From the NCBI GenBank assembly GCA_026417275.1, contig JAOADO010000006.1, forward strand, positions 1 through 43,870: a stretch of DNA of 43,870 nucleotides, read 5' to 3'. Made by a program: the position numbers and the translations under genes. This document shows, piece by piece, positions 1-8,361 of the stretch; the stretch's first letter is position 1, and each line of letters starts with the position of its first letter. The notes beneath the pieces were generated by a model, which was given only the letters and a program-made list of their open reading frames with translations, searched no databases and was not told where the DNA came from. The DNA comes from Verrucomicrobiia bacterium (GTDB lineage Bacteria > Verrucomicrobiota > Verrucomicrobiae > Limisphaerales > JAKPVM01).

Positions 1-1400
1 CAACAGGACACGCCACAATAATTGGCAATGACCCGCTGAAACTTGTGATTACAAATCAGGGAGTTTTTAAAAGCGAACCATCGCCTTATGCAGGACGGTA
101 TCCATGCGGAAGCCTTGTTTATGAAGGCGTCTGGTACTATGGAACTTACTGTCTCCATCCATCGGGGAGTGTTTTAAAAGACGGAATTAACTACAACTGG
201 CCATGGCTCGGTCCTTTTGTTGGGTTCCGATGGTCAACTAATTATGGAAGAACATGGGTACAAACACCTTACACGCCTGACAGACCTCTGTTCGGAGAAA
301 GCGCGTTAAATGGCGAACCTGTGAAAATTGGAGCACCACACTTTATAGATTTTGGCAAGAACATGGAACATTCGCCAGATGGTTATGCATATCTTGTTGC
401 TCATGGTGCATCGGAAGGTCCTCAAGGCAGGAGATTTGCATATAACTCCTGGATTACAGGCGACGAAATATACCTCATGCGGGTCAAGCCATCCATCGAG
501 AATATGAATGACGCCTCAAAATACGAATTTTTTGCTGGTACCGATGAAAGCGCAAAGCCGATATGGAGCAAAGATTTTAAAAATATAAAACCCATAGCCA
601 GATGGAAGGACAACATGGGATGCGTTACTATGACCTATAACGCACCATTGAAAAAATATCTCATGTGTATCACTGACGGCGGAAACACTGTGCATTATTT
701 TAACACTTACATTCTTGAGTCGGACAATATAACCGGCCCATGGCGGCTTGTGACGTATATGAAACGTTTCGGCGAGCAGGCATATTTTGTGAATATTCCA
801 TCAAAGTTTATTAGCAAAGACGGCAAGATATTGTGGCTATGTTACGCGGCGAATTTCAGTTCAGGCTGGGGTGGAATTAAATTCAGGTCTAATCCGCCGG
901 GCAGCAGGTACGCCATGTGTTTGCAAGAGGTAAAACTCCTTACGACTGGGGACAGGATTAAAAATGATGAGTTAAACTCGCCAGAGAACATTGCTATTAC
1001 GGCACGTGTTTCTGCAAGCTCTGTCCATCGCGATTATTCGGTTTATGGCGCCGTGGATGGCATAGTGGATGGATATCCGAATAAAATTCAGCATGAATGG
1101 GCAAGCAATGGCGAAGGAGATTCAGCAATGATTAGATTAACATGGGATTCTCCCCGGAAAATTAATCGAATCTGGTTGTTCGACCGACCGAATAATTTAG
1201 ACCAGATAACATCCGGAGTCATTCTGTTTAATGATGGAACGATGATAAAAACCGGAGAACTTCCTGACGACGCTAAAAAGGGACTTGAGATATCATTTGA
1301 ACCTAAAACGGTGAAATGGCTATTATTCATTGTCAATACTGTGAAACCGAGAAGTCCAAACATTGGATTATCTGAAATTGCAGTGTTTGCGGCAGATTAA
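1..1400 (+). CDS. Secreted-type beta-propeller protein with C-terminal discoidin-like domain (5' end missing)
   Basis: The reading frame is open to the left edge (first full codon at base 3), so the N-terminus and any signal peptide lie outside; 465 residues are visible. The GTG at 45 is in frame but unlikely to be the start, because the sequence before it is already coding-like. The first ~320 visible residues are rich in Trp/Tyr/Gly with repeated strand-like segments (YGTYCLHPSG, WSTNYGRTWVQTP, ILESDNITGPWRLV), which resembles five-bladed propellers of the GH43/DUF4185 kind. The last ~130 residues (from NIAITARVSASS through IWLFDRPNN to GLSEIAVFAA) look like a galactose-binding, F5/8 type C (discoidin-like) module. 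Known role of such folds: glycan binding or hydrolysis outside the cell. Substrate cannot be told. It fits the other carbohydrate-type genes nearby. The fold call is by eye. Confidence 0.7.
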   Translation, partial: TGHATIIGNDPLKLVITNQGVFKSEPSPYAGRYPCGSLVYEGVWYYGTYCLHPSGSVLKDGINYNWPWLGPFVGFRWSTNYGRTWVQTPYTPDRPLFGESALNGEPVKIGAPHFIDFGKNMEHSPDGYAYLVAHGASEGPQGRRFAYNSWITGDEIYLMRVKPSIENMNDASKYEFFAGTDESAKPIWSKDFKNIKPIARWKDNMGCVTMTYNAPLKKYLMCITDGGNTVHYFNTYILESDNITGPWRLVTYMKRFGEQAYFVNIPSKFISKDGKILWLCYAANFSSGWGGIKFRSNPPGSRYAMCLQEVKLLTTGDRIKNDELNSPENIAITARVSASSVHRDYSVYGAVDGIVDGYPNKIQHEWASNGEGDSAMIRLTWDSPRKINRIWLFDRPNNLDQITSGVILFNDGTMIKTGELPDDAKKGLEISFEPKTVKWLLFIVNTVKPRSPNIGLSEIAVFAAD

Positions 1401-1424
1401 AGATTTAAATCAGCGCCAGTCATA

Positions 1425-1637
1425 TTATTTTTTTAGCAGCGATAATATTATTGTCAGAATAACGCTCAACACAATGCATGTGACAATTGGAAAATAGAAT
1501 TTGAAATTGCCTTTGTCTATGAAAATGTCGCCGGGAAGCAACCCGCCGACGCGTTTGCCTCCTAAAAACCATATCAATAAACCAAGTGTGGCAATCACAG
1601 AGCCTATTATGAAAATTAGTTTTCCAAACTCGTTCAT
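1425..1637 (-). CDS. DUF2905 family small membrane protein
   Basis: 70 residues with two hydrophobic segments (about residues 5-25, LIFIIGSVIATLGLLIWFLG, and 47-67) separated by the loop RVGGLLPGDIFIDKGNFKFY. The loop GxLPGDI followed by a short basic/aromatic stretch is the hallmark of the DUF2905 family, whose members are usually about 65-75 residues. It is probably an inner-membrane protein with both ends on the same side. The family has no established function. It is convergent with the propeller gene (24 nt between stop codons) and divergent from the LolD-like gene. A 104-residue frame on the same strand that covers it is an unsupported shadow. Confidence 0.88.
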   Translation of the reverse strand: MNEFGKLIFIIGSVIATLGLLIWFLGGKRVGGLLPGDIFIDKGNFKFYFPIVTCIVLSVILTIILSLLKK

Positions 1638-1667
1638 ACGAACATCTTTGAAATAATATATATGGAA

Positions 1668-1684
1668 TTTGATAATGTATCAAA
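1668..1684. promoter_or_regulatory. 17-bp palindrome in a divergent intergenic region
   Basis: TTTGATA-ATG-TATCAAA is a perfect 7+7 inverted repeat with a 3-nt centre. It sits between the DUF2905 gene (-) and the LolD-like gene (+), about 31 nt from one start codon and 44 nt (or 104 nt, by the later start) from the other. The geometry is that of a dimeric repressor or activator site. An AT-rich chance palindrome is possible, and no regulator is identified. Confidence 0.35.
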
Positions 1685-1788
1685 GTAGGAGAATTAACGG
1701 TTTTCAATGAATATTTGAAGAGATACCCATGCATTTTAATTTATTTCTCCAGGAACGCAGGTTATATTTGAATCTATTAAAAGCGATT

Positions 1789-2493
1789 ATGAGCGGAGAT
1801 AAAAAACCTGTATTAGTTTTGGAAAGAATCACCAAGTCATATAGAATATCTGCTACAGCGCCTCCGCTGGAGGTTTTGGACGAAATTGACCTTCTAATAA
1901 ATGATGGTGATTCAATTGCGATTGTGGGACCTTCTGGTTCAGGCAAGAGCACATTTTTGAATATAGTTGGAACTCTTGATAAGCCAGACAGCGGAAAAGT
2001 GTTATTGGATGGTGAGTGTGTGGATTCAATGGATGAAAAGGAATTGGCTCGTGTTAGAAATCGAAAAATTGGGTTTGTTTTTCAGATGCATCATCTTTTG
2101 CCACAATGCACAGCACTGGAAAATGTGATATTGCCCGCTATTGCCACAAAAGACGGAGATTACATAAAGTCGGCTCAGTTGCGAGCGATTGAACTCCTTG
2201 AACGAGTTGGTCTTGGCAAAAGGATTTATCACAAACCTTATGAACTTTCTGGTGGAGAATGTCAGCGCGTAGCAGTCGCAAGGGCATTGATTAATAATCC
2301 ACGAATATTAATTGCGGATGAACCGACAGGTTCGCTTGATCTGGCAAGCGCTGAATCCCTGGCAGGACTTCTCCTTGATTTGAATGAAAAAGACAGGATT
2401 ACTCTATTAATTGCTACGCATTGGCAGGACCTTGCGAGTCGGATGAAACGCATTTACATATTGCGAAACGGCAAACTTTGTTCGCAAAAATGA
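1789..2493 (+). CDS. ABC transporter ATP-binding protein, LolD/MacB type
   Basis: ATPase subunit expected to power the FtsX-type permease encoded immediately downstream. All nucleotide-binding motifs are visible: Walker A GPSGSGKS, Q-loop FVFQMHHL, signature LSGGECQRVAVARAL, Walker B ILIADEPTGSLD, and H-loop ATHW. The Q-loop region (RNRKIGFVFQ) and the ordering match the LolD/MacB/FtsE group (lipoprotein release, efflux, envelope mechanotransmission). I chose the ATG at 1789, which gives 234 residues, the usual size of LolD. The ATG at 1729 would add 20 residues (MHFNLFLQERR...) and has a weak GAAGAG upstream, so it remains possible. The stop overlaps the permease ATG as ATGA, so the two genes are translationally coupled. 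The exact substrate is not determined. Confidence 0.92.
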   Translation: MSGDKKPVLVLERITKSYRISATAPPLEVLDEIDLLINDGDSIAIVGPSGSGKSTFLNIVGTLDKPDSGKVLLDGECVDSMDEKELARVRNRKIGFVFQMHHLLPQCTALENVILPAIATKDGDYIKSAQLRAIELLERVGLGKRIYHKPYELSGGECQRVAVARALINNPRILIADEPTGSLDLASAESLAGLLLDLNEKDRITLLIATHWQDLASRMKRIYILRNGKLCSQK

Positions 2494-5400
2494 AAAACCG
2501 CAAAGTCAATCCTTCGTTTTTAAAACTCGTTTTTAATAACCTGTTCTTTTACAGGGGGGCGAATCTGTGGATGTTTACCGCAGTATCTATTGCTTCGATG
2601 GTAATCAGCGGGGCGCTATTTGTTGGCGATTCTATAAAAATAACCCTTAAAAAACGGGCTGAAGAAAGGCTTGGATGGGTTGCGTCGGCAATGTCATCAT
2701 CAGACAGATGGTTTACCATAGGGCTCGAATCAAGATTCAGGACCAATCTGCAAAAACATTTTCCTTCATCGCAAATAAAGACTGCGTACGGCGTAAAACT
2801 CGAGGGCAGTGTTGCAAAGCCGGATGAAACAGGGCGAGCTAATCGGGTGAATATTTATGGAGTTACAGAAGAATTCTGGGAAGAATCGTCTCGCGAGTTA
2901 TTTAAAACTCTACCGCCAAAACATGTGTTGCTTAATCGAACACTTGCAGACCAGTTAAAAATTAAAGCTGGCGAAGAAATAATCCTACGCGTTAAAAAAC
3001 CATCCGTTATATCTTTTGAACTGCCAGTTTCTTTGCAAGAGGATGTTTACGCTGGCATGCGTCTTAAGGTTCACGGTATTGTTTCTGGCAAGGAAATGGG
3101 TAATTTTAGTCTGCGGGCCAATCAATTGCCGCCACATAATTTATTTATTCGCTATGAAGACATTTCTCGCACTATCGATAAAATAGGACGGGCAAATATT
3201 CTGCTGTGCAATTTAGATTCAGGACCAGAGTCTGCGGCTCATTTTGCCCGTATATTAACTGATAGTCTTTTGGTTGATGATTGCGGTATTGAACTGTGGA
3301 TGCCTCATAAAGGAATAGTGGAATTAAGGAGCGAAAAGGTTTTCATCGAAGAACATCTATGGCAAAAAACCATGAATCTTGTTAGTTCAGACCGCTGGAA
3401 AAATGTATTCGATGCCAACATTACCCAAATATTGACTTATCTGGTTAATTTATTTGCGTTTAATGGAAAACAGACTCCATACTCTATAATTACAGCGGCA
3501 GATGCGCCTCTGGTTGATTCTACAGTTTCCGAAAATGAAATATTAATAAATCAATGGCTTGCAGAGGATTTAGGCGCAAAACAGGGCGATGTAATTCGGT
3601 TGCAATATTACCTTCCTGATTCTGGCGGAAAACTCGCTGAAGTTACCAACGAATTTAGAGTGGCAAAAATTCTCCCGCACGACCTGCCATGGTTTGATAA
3701 AACTCTACTTCCGAATATACCTGGACTCGCTAAGGCAGAATCCACACAAGAATGGAATCTCGGTTTTCCTCTAATTCACAAGTTCAGAAAAAAAGACGAC
3801 GACTACTGGAGAAATTACCGTGGAACTCCGAAGGCGTTTATCACTCTTGCGGCTGGGAAAAAAATGTGGGCGAATAGATTCGGGGAGATTACCGCGATAA
3901 GATTTAAAGTAAAAAACGATGGAATAGATGAATTGTTGCTTCGCGAATTTGCCACCGCTCTGGTGAGAGAATGCGGCGCAGAAAAATTCGGTTTTATTTT
4001 TGAACCAATCCGTATGAATTCTATAGAAGCGGTTCAAAAATCGCAGGACTTTGGCGGTTTGTTCATTGGGTTTAGTTTCTTTCTGGTGGTTTCTGCGTTA
4101 TTTCTGGTTGCACTGCTTTTCGGTTTGAATATCGAACGACGTTTTCGTGAATTTGGGACTTACCTGGCAGTAGGATTTACTCATAAAGATATTGCAAAAC
4201 TGATTTTTTATGAGGCTTTTGCTATTGTAATAGCAGGTGCTTTTGTTGGCGGCATAGCGGGGGCATTATACTCAAAACTTATGCTCCACTTCTTGTCTAC
4301 AATCTGGCGAGACGCTGTTGGTGCAATGGAATGGAGTTTTTACGCAAACCCATTGAGTTATTTCATCGGTTCTTGCGGAGCGGTTTTGTGTTCGTTCTTG
4401 GCGATTTTTGGAACAAGCCGACAGTTGAAAAACAGAACTATCAAAAATATCTTTATACAAGCGCGGGCATCAAACGCAGAACTTGAATCACCACGCGAGA
4501 CAAATAAAACTAAAGGAATGTTAAAAACATATATGCCAATATTGTTAATTATTTCGGGAATTCTGAATACAAGTTATCTCATTGTTAGAAATCAATATAC
4601 CAACGCTGAAGGCTTTTTTATATCAGGTATTCTTTTGCTATCAGGTCTCATTATTATATTCCCTTCCATATTAAAATACCTTGAGAAAAAAGAGTGTTCT
4701 TTTCCCGATTTAACTTTGATAGCTCTGCGTTCCGCTTCAAGAAATATTAAAAGAAGTGTTTTAACCGCAGGGATGTTTGCCTGTGGTTTTTTTATTCTAA
4801 TTTCCGTGAGCATTTTCAGACTTGAAGTTGAGAAGAGCAAGAAATCTCTTTCCTCAGGAACTGGCGGTTTTGACCTGGTCGCTGAAAGTTCAATACCGGT
4901 CTTTAAAGACCTTAACACCGAAGATGGATTAACCCATTACGGCATGGATAGAACATCATCAGGAAATATTCTATTTGTCCCATTCAGAGTAAAAGATGGA
5001 GATGAAGCCAGTTGTCTGAATTTGAATCGCGCTGTAAAACCGCGATTGCTTGGTTGCGATTGGAGTTTACTTGTGAACAGATTCAGTTTTTCAATGTATG
5101 ACCGTAACCATAAACCGCAATCCTGCTGGGAACTTCTTGCGAACATAACAACAAACAAAACCGAGCGCGGAGAAGAGTTGGTTGTTCCAGCGGTGGGCGA
5201 TGCCGCCTCTCTACAGTGGGCTCTTGGCAAAAAAATCGGGGAAACAATTGATTTTACCGATGAATTTGGGCGTCCGTTCAAAGTAAAAATTGTTGGCGGC
5301 ATTGCTAATTCAATCATGCAGGGAAACCTTATCATTAGTGATGTTGCGTTCCGACGCCTGTTTCCGTCTGAATCTGGCTACAAGTTCTTTTTGATGGATT

Positions 5401-5897
5401 GCGGAGGGAAGAACATAGATGAAATTGCAAAAAAACTTTCTCGCGCGTTTTCGGATTATGGAATGGAGATTATCCTGGCAACCCAACGGTTATCCCAATT
5501 CAATGCTGTTCAAAACACCTATATTGGCGCATTCCAGATTTTAGGTGGATTGGGTCTACTACTTGGTAGTGTTGGCGTAGCAATAATTCTTATCCGCAAT
5601 GTGCTCGAACGACGGAATGAACTTGCCGTCATGGTTGCTATTGGGTTCAACAAATCATCGGTTCAAAATATGATAATTCTCGAACACATGTTTATCGTAT
5701 TTGTCGGGGTCCTTGCTGGCGTAATCCCGGCCATGCTTTCCATCACCCCAGCCATTTGGGGAGAGAATCGCGAGTTTTCGTTTACGTTTTTAATATCGCT
5801 GATAGCGGTAAGTGCCGCATTAACTTATGTGTGGACTGTGGTGGCGTCTAAATTTGCCATGAAAACAAGATTAATTGATGCATTGCGAATTGAGTAA
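2490..5897 (+). CDS. Large ABC transporter permease with two FtsX/MacB_PCD halves
   Basis: 1135 residues from the ATG at 2490, which overlaps the ATPase stop (ATGA). That start is preferred over an in-frame upstream one at 2421 because of the coupling. The topology by eye is: one N-terminal helix (WMFTAVSIASMVISGALFVG), a long extracytoplasmic region of ~480 residues, three helices of a first FtsX domain (FFLVVSALFLVALLFGLN onward), two helices around residues 690-750, a second MacB_PCD-like start (SVLTAGMFACGFFILISVSI), a second extracytoplasmic region, and a final three-helix FtsX domain ending at LIDALRIE. This is the duplicated 8-10 helix form seen in large LolC/YbbP-like permeases, in which one polypeptide can serve as both halves of the transporter. 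It probably moves or releases a lipid, lipoprotein or peptide at the inner membrane. The substrate is unknown. Confidence 0.87.
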   Translation: MKNRKVNPSFLKLVFNNLFFYRGANLWMFTAVSIASMVISGALFVGDSIKITLKKRAEERLGWVASAMSSSDRWFTIGLESRFRTNLQKHFPSSQIKTAYGVKLEGSVAKPDETGRANRVNIYGVTEEFWEESSRELFKTLPPKHVLLNRTLADQLKIKAGEEIILRVKKPSVISFELPVSLQEDVYAGMRLKVHGIVSGKEMGNFSLRANQLPPHNLFIRYEDISRTIDKIGRANILLCNLDSGPESAAHFARILTDSLLVDDCGIELWMPHKGIVELRSEKVFIEEHLWQKTMNLVSSDRWKNVFDANITQILTYLVNLFAFNGKQTPYSIITAADAPLVDSTVSENEILINQWLAEDLGAKQGDVIRLQYYLPDSGGKLAEVTNEFRVAKILPHDLPWFDKTLLPNIPGLAKAESTQEWNLGFPLIHKFRKKDDDYWRNYRGTPKAFITLAAGKKMWANRFGEITAIRFKVKNDGIDELLLREFATALVRECGAEKFGFIFEPIRMNSIEAVQKSQDFGGLFIGFSFFLVVSALFLVALLFGLNIERRFREFGTYLAVGFTHKDIAKLIFYEAFAIVIAGAFVGGIAGALYSKLMLHFLSTIWRDAVGAMEWSFYANPLSYFIGSCGAVLCSFLAIFGTSRQLKNRTIKNIFIQARASNAELESPRETNKTKGMLKTYMPILLIISGILNTSYLIVRNQYTNAEGFFISGILLLSGLIIIFPSILKYLEKKECSFPDLTLIALRSASRNIKRSVLTAGMFACGFFILISVSIFRLEVEKSKKSLSSGTGGFDLVAESSIPVFKDLNTEDGLTHYGMDRTSSGNILFVPFRVKDGDEASCLNLNRAVKPRLLGCDWSLLVNRFSFSMYDRNHKPQSCWELLANITTNKTERGEELVVPAVGDAASLQWALGKKIGETIDFTDEFGRPFKVKIVGGIANSIMQGNLIISDVAFRRLFPSESGYKFFLMDCGGKNIDEIAKKLSRAFSDYGMEIILATQRLSQFNAVQNTYIGAFQILGGLGLLLGSVGVAIILIRNVLERRNELAVMVAIGFNKSSVQNMIILEHMFIVFVGVLAGVIPAMLSITPAIWGENREFSFTFLISLIAVSAALTYVWTVVASKFAMKTRLIDALRIE

Positions 5898-5933
5898 ACA
5901 GACGATGAATAAAAAATCTGGCTTAAAATTGTT

Positions 5934-5961
5934 TTGAATAGAATAAAATTGCGCGTATAAA
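5934..5961 (+). promoter_or_regulatory. Sigma-70-like promoter before thuA-type gene
   Basis: TTGAAT at 5934-5939, a 16-nt spacer, then TATAAA at 5956-5961, with the gene starting at 5985. A purine-rich GAGGTGG lies at about 5965-5971, somewhat far from the ATG. It would start a transcript for the sugar-type block. Based on consensus match only. Confidence 0.45.
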
Positions 5962-5984
5962 ATAGAGGTGGAAATTATAAAATT

Positions 5985-6914
5985 ATGAAAACTTCAAATA
6001 CAATCAGAACATTTCTCACAGGACTTTGCGCAAGCATTACTATTTCTTTTGCAACAAACATGGAGGCTCAAACTCCTCAGGAAATCGAAAAAATCAAAGA
6101 AGCCATCCCAGAAAAAGCAACTGCAACCCCTAAAAAAACGCGCAAGATACTTGTTTTTAATCTCACGCGCGGTTTTAAACACGACTCAATTCCTGTTGGA
6201 GCAAAAGCCTTTGAATTAATCGGAGAAAAAACTGGCGCTTACACAACAGTTGTTAGCGAAGACATCTCAATGTTCGAGCAAGAAGTGCTTGAGAGTTTTG
6301 ACGCCGTTTTGTTGAACAACACATCGGGCGATTTGTTTATGCCGCCAAATTTTAAACAGATGTCTCCAGACGACCAAAAAACCGTCACGGCGCGCGCAAA
6401 TCTGTTGCGTCAGAACCTGCAAAACTTTGTTTCAAAAGGGAAAGGCATTATTGGAATTCACGCCGCAACAGATTGCTTCTATGACTGGAAAGAATACGGA
6501 GAAATGATGGGAGGGTATTTCAACGGGCATCCGTGGGGAAAAGTTGTTGTTAAGATTGATGAGCCATCCCATCCATTGAATAAAGCCTTTGATGGAAAAC
6601 CTTTTATTATTGAAGACGAGATTTACACATTTAAAACCCCGTATTCTCGAGAAAATCTCAGGATTCTGTTAAGTGTTGACTGGGATGAATCTGTGAAGAA
6701 ACTCAACATTAAAGGCGGCAATAGAGAAGATAACGATTACGCACTCAGTTGGATTCGAAAATACGGCGATGGACGTGTTTTCTACTGCGCCTTCGGACAT
6801 CAACATCCAATCTTCTGGAACAAACAAATCATACGTCACCTCCTGGACGGCATTCAATTTGCACTCGGCGATTTGGAAGCAGATGCCACACCGAGCGCTA
6901 AATTGAAGAAATAA
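5985..6914 (+). CDS. Secreted ThuA-like domain protein
   Basis: 309 residues. The N-terminus (basic residues, then FLTGLCASITISFATNMEAQ) is a signal peptide with a probable cleavage after MEA. The mature part is a ThuA/class I amidotransferase-like fold: strand RKILVFNLTRGFKHDSIP, the segment VLLNNTSGDLF, then GKGIIGIHAATDCFYDW, the stretch GGYFNGHPWG, a conserved DEIYTF and GRVFYCAFGHQ. The HAATD and GHQ motifs are typical of the family, first named for trehalose utilisation in rhizobia. Homologues in planctomycetes and verrucomicrobia are commonly next to Gfo/Idh/MocA dehydrogenases, as here. It is likely to act in the periplasm on sugars or keto-sugars. The chemistry is not settled for the family. 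Confidence 0.88.
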   Translation: MKTSNTIRTFLTGLCASITISFATNMEAQTPQEIEKIKEAIPEKATATPKKTRKILVFNLTRGFKHDSIPVGAKAFELIGEKTGAYTTVVSEDISMFEQEVLESFDAVLLNNTSGDLFMPPNFKQMSPDDQKTVTARANLLRQNLQNFVSKGKGIIGIHAATDCFYDWKEYGEMMGGYFNGHPWGKVVVKIDEPSHPLNKAFDGKPFIIEDEIYTFKTPYSRENLRILLSVDWDESVKKLNIKGGNREDNDYALSWIRKYGDGRVFYCAFGHQHPIFWNKQIIRHLLDGIQFALGDLEADATPSAKLKK

Positions 6915-6939
6915 CTCCTGCTCCTGCATTATAAAGCGC

Positions 6940-6968
6940 TTGAATTATTCTCTGCGCTGTGGTATAGC
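6940..6968 (+). promoter_or_regulatory. Possible promoter before the first Gfo/Idh/MocA gene
   Basis: TTGAAT at 6940-6945 and TATAGC at 6963-6968 with a 17-nt spacer; a second TATAAA-like box follows at about 6970. It lies in the 122-nt gap after the ThuA gene, so the dehydrogenase may have its own start point in addition to read-through. Confidence 0.35.
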
Positions 6969-7036
6969 GTATAAAACTTTTCCTTTACACAAACTCTGTT
7001 TATTGAAAATATGGTTGGCAAAAATTAATCGGAATT

Positions 7037-8332
7037 ATGAAGCCCTTGAATTTAAACACAAATCGTCGAGGTTTTTTAAAAAAATTTTCCACACTTGCCC
7101 TTTTCCCGACCATCATAAAAGCCTCTTCACTTGGTCTGAACGGAGCGGTGGCTCCAAGCAACAGGATTATCTTTGGGGCGATTGGAGTGGGAAACAGGGC
7201 GCGATTTATTCTTCCGAATTTTCTTTCTTTTAAAGAAATTCAATTCCTCGCATTGAGCGATTGCCGTGCTGACAGATTAAAATCGGGGAAGGATTTTATT
7301 GATAATCATTACGGAAACAATGACTGTCAGACTTATAACGATTTTCGGGACCTTCTTGCGCGCAAAGACATCGACGCCGTTTTAATCGCCACGGGAAACC
7401 GCTGGCATGGACTGGCGTCAATTTATGCCGCCCGCGCTGGAAAGGATATTTATTGCGAAAAACCAGTAACCCTCACGATTAGAGAAGGACGTCAACTTGT
7501 CAAAACATGCGACCGTTACGGGACAATTTATCAGGCAGGAACACAGAGACGCTCTACTGCTTCATACAAATTTGCTGTGGAAATGGTAAAACAGGGAAAA
7601 ATTGGCAAAGTCCACACAATTGAAATGCAAGTGTGGACTGGACCGGCCATTGCACACGAAAAACCTGCCACAGTTCCGCAGGGTTGGGATTATGATATGT
7701 GGTTGGGACAGACTCCATGGAGACCATTTGTACCCGCCAGAGTCTATAATTGGCCCTACTTTTTCGATACTGGTGATGGAATAATGACGGATATGGGATG
7801 CCATTACACAGACCAGGTTCAATGGGCGCTTGGAACAGACGATACCGGACCTGTTGAGTTTGAATGTTCAGGCGAATTCCCCGACCCAAAACGTTTCATG
7901 AGTGATACAATGCTCACTGGCGTGGGCAAATTTAAGTATGCAAACGGAGTAACCGGAATAATTTACCAAAGAGCGGGTTTCACAGATAGATATATTAAAT
8001 ACATTGGCGATGAAGGATGGATTCAAGTGGACGATGAGACCGATGAAATAAAAGCTTATCCACAGTCAATCCTATCATTAAAAACTGCGGCTGGAGTTAG
8101 CTGGGCAAACGCTTCGGACCACATTAAAAACCTGCTTGAATCCATCAAAAGCAGGAAAAAAACACTATGCCATCCAGAAGTCGCGCATCGCGCAAACACA
8201 ATCTGCCTTGCATTAACTATAAGCGCAAGACTTGGCAGAAAATTAAAATGGGACCCTGTGGCTGAAAAATTTGATGATGAAGACGCAAACCGTATGTTAT
8301 ATCGAGAACCGCGGGCGCCATGGAAAATATAA
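7037..8332 (+). CDS. Tat-exported Gfo/Idh/MocA family oxidoreductase
   Basis: 431 residues. The N-terminus carries a twin-arginine signal (NRRGFLKKFSTLALFP), indicating export folded with its NAD(P) cofactor. The Rossmann motif reads GAIGVGNRAR, with the family lysine in YCEKPVTL (EKP) at about residues 139-143. The C-terminal half is the alpha/beta sheet domain with the MTDMGCHYTDQ segment, whose histidine is usually part of the active site. Members oxidise or epimerise sugars and cyclitols; the secreted subset is abundant in polysaccharide-degrading PVC bacteria. It lies between a ThuA-like gene and a HEAT-repeat gene on the same strand, suggesting a shared periplasmic pathway. The ribosome-binding site is weak (GGA). 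Substrate unknown. Confidence 0.92.
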   Translation: MKPLNLNTNRRGFLKKFSTLALFPTIIKASSLGLNGAVAPSNRIIFGAIGVGNRARFILPNFLSFKEIQFLALSDCRADRLKSGKDFIDNHYGNNDCQTYNDFRDLLARKDIDAVLIATGNRWHGLASIYAARAGKDIYCEKPVTLTIREGRQLVKTCDRYGTIYQAGTQRRSTASYKFAVEMVKQGKIGKVHTIEMQVWTGPAIAHEKPATVPQGWDYDMWLGQTPWRPFVPARVYNWPYFFDTGDGIMTDMGCHYTDQVQWALGTDDTGPVEFECSGEFPDPKRFMSDTMLTGVGKFKYANGVTGIIYQRAGFTDRYIKYIGDEGWIQVDDETDEIKAYPQSILSLKTAAGVSWANASDHIKNLLESIKSRKKTLCHPEVAHRANTICLALTISARLGRKLKWDPVAEKFDDEDANRMLYREPRAPWKI

Positions 8333-8361
8333 ACTCAAACTTTTATCAAAGAGGATTTATT

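Noticed and set aside
1420..1734. 104-codon frame on - covering the DUF2905 gene
   Set aside because: The alternative frame encodes a clear DUF2905 protein, and this one has no family features.
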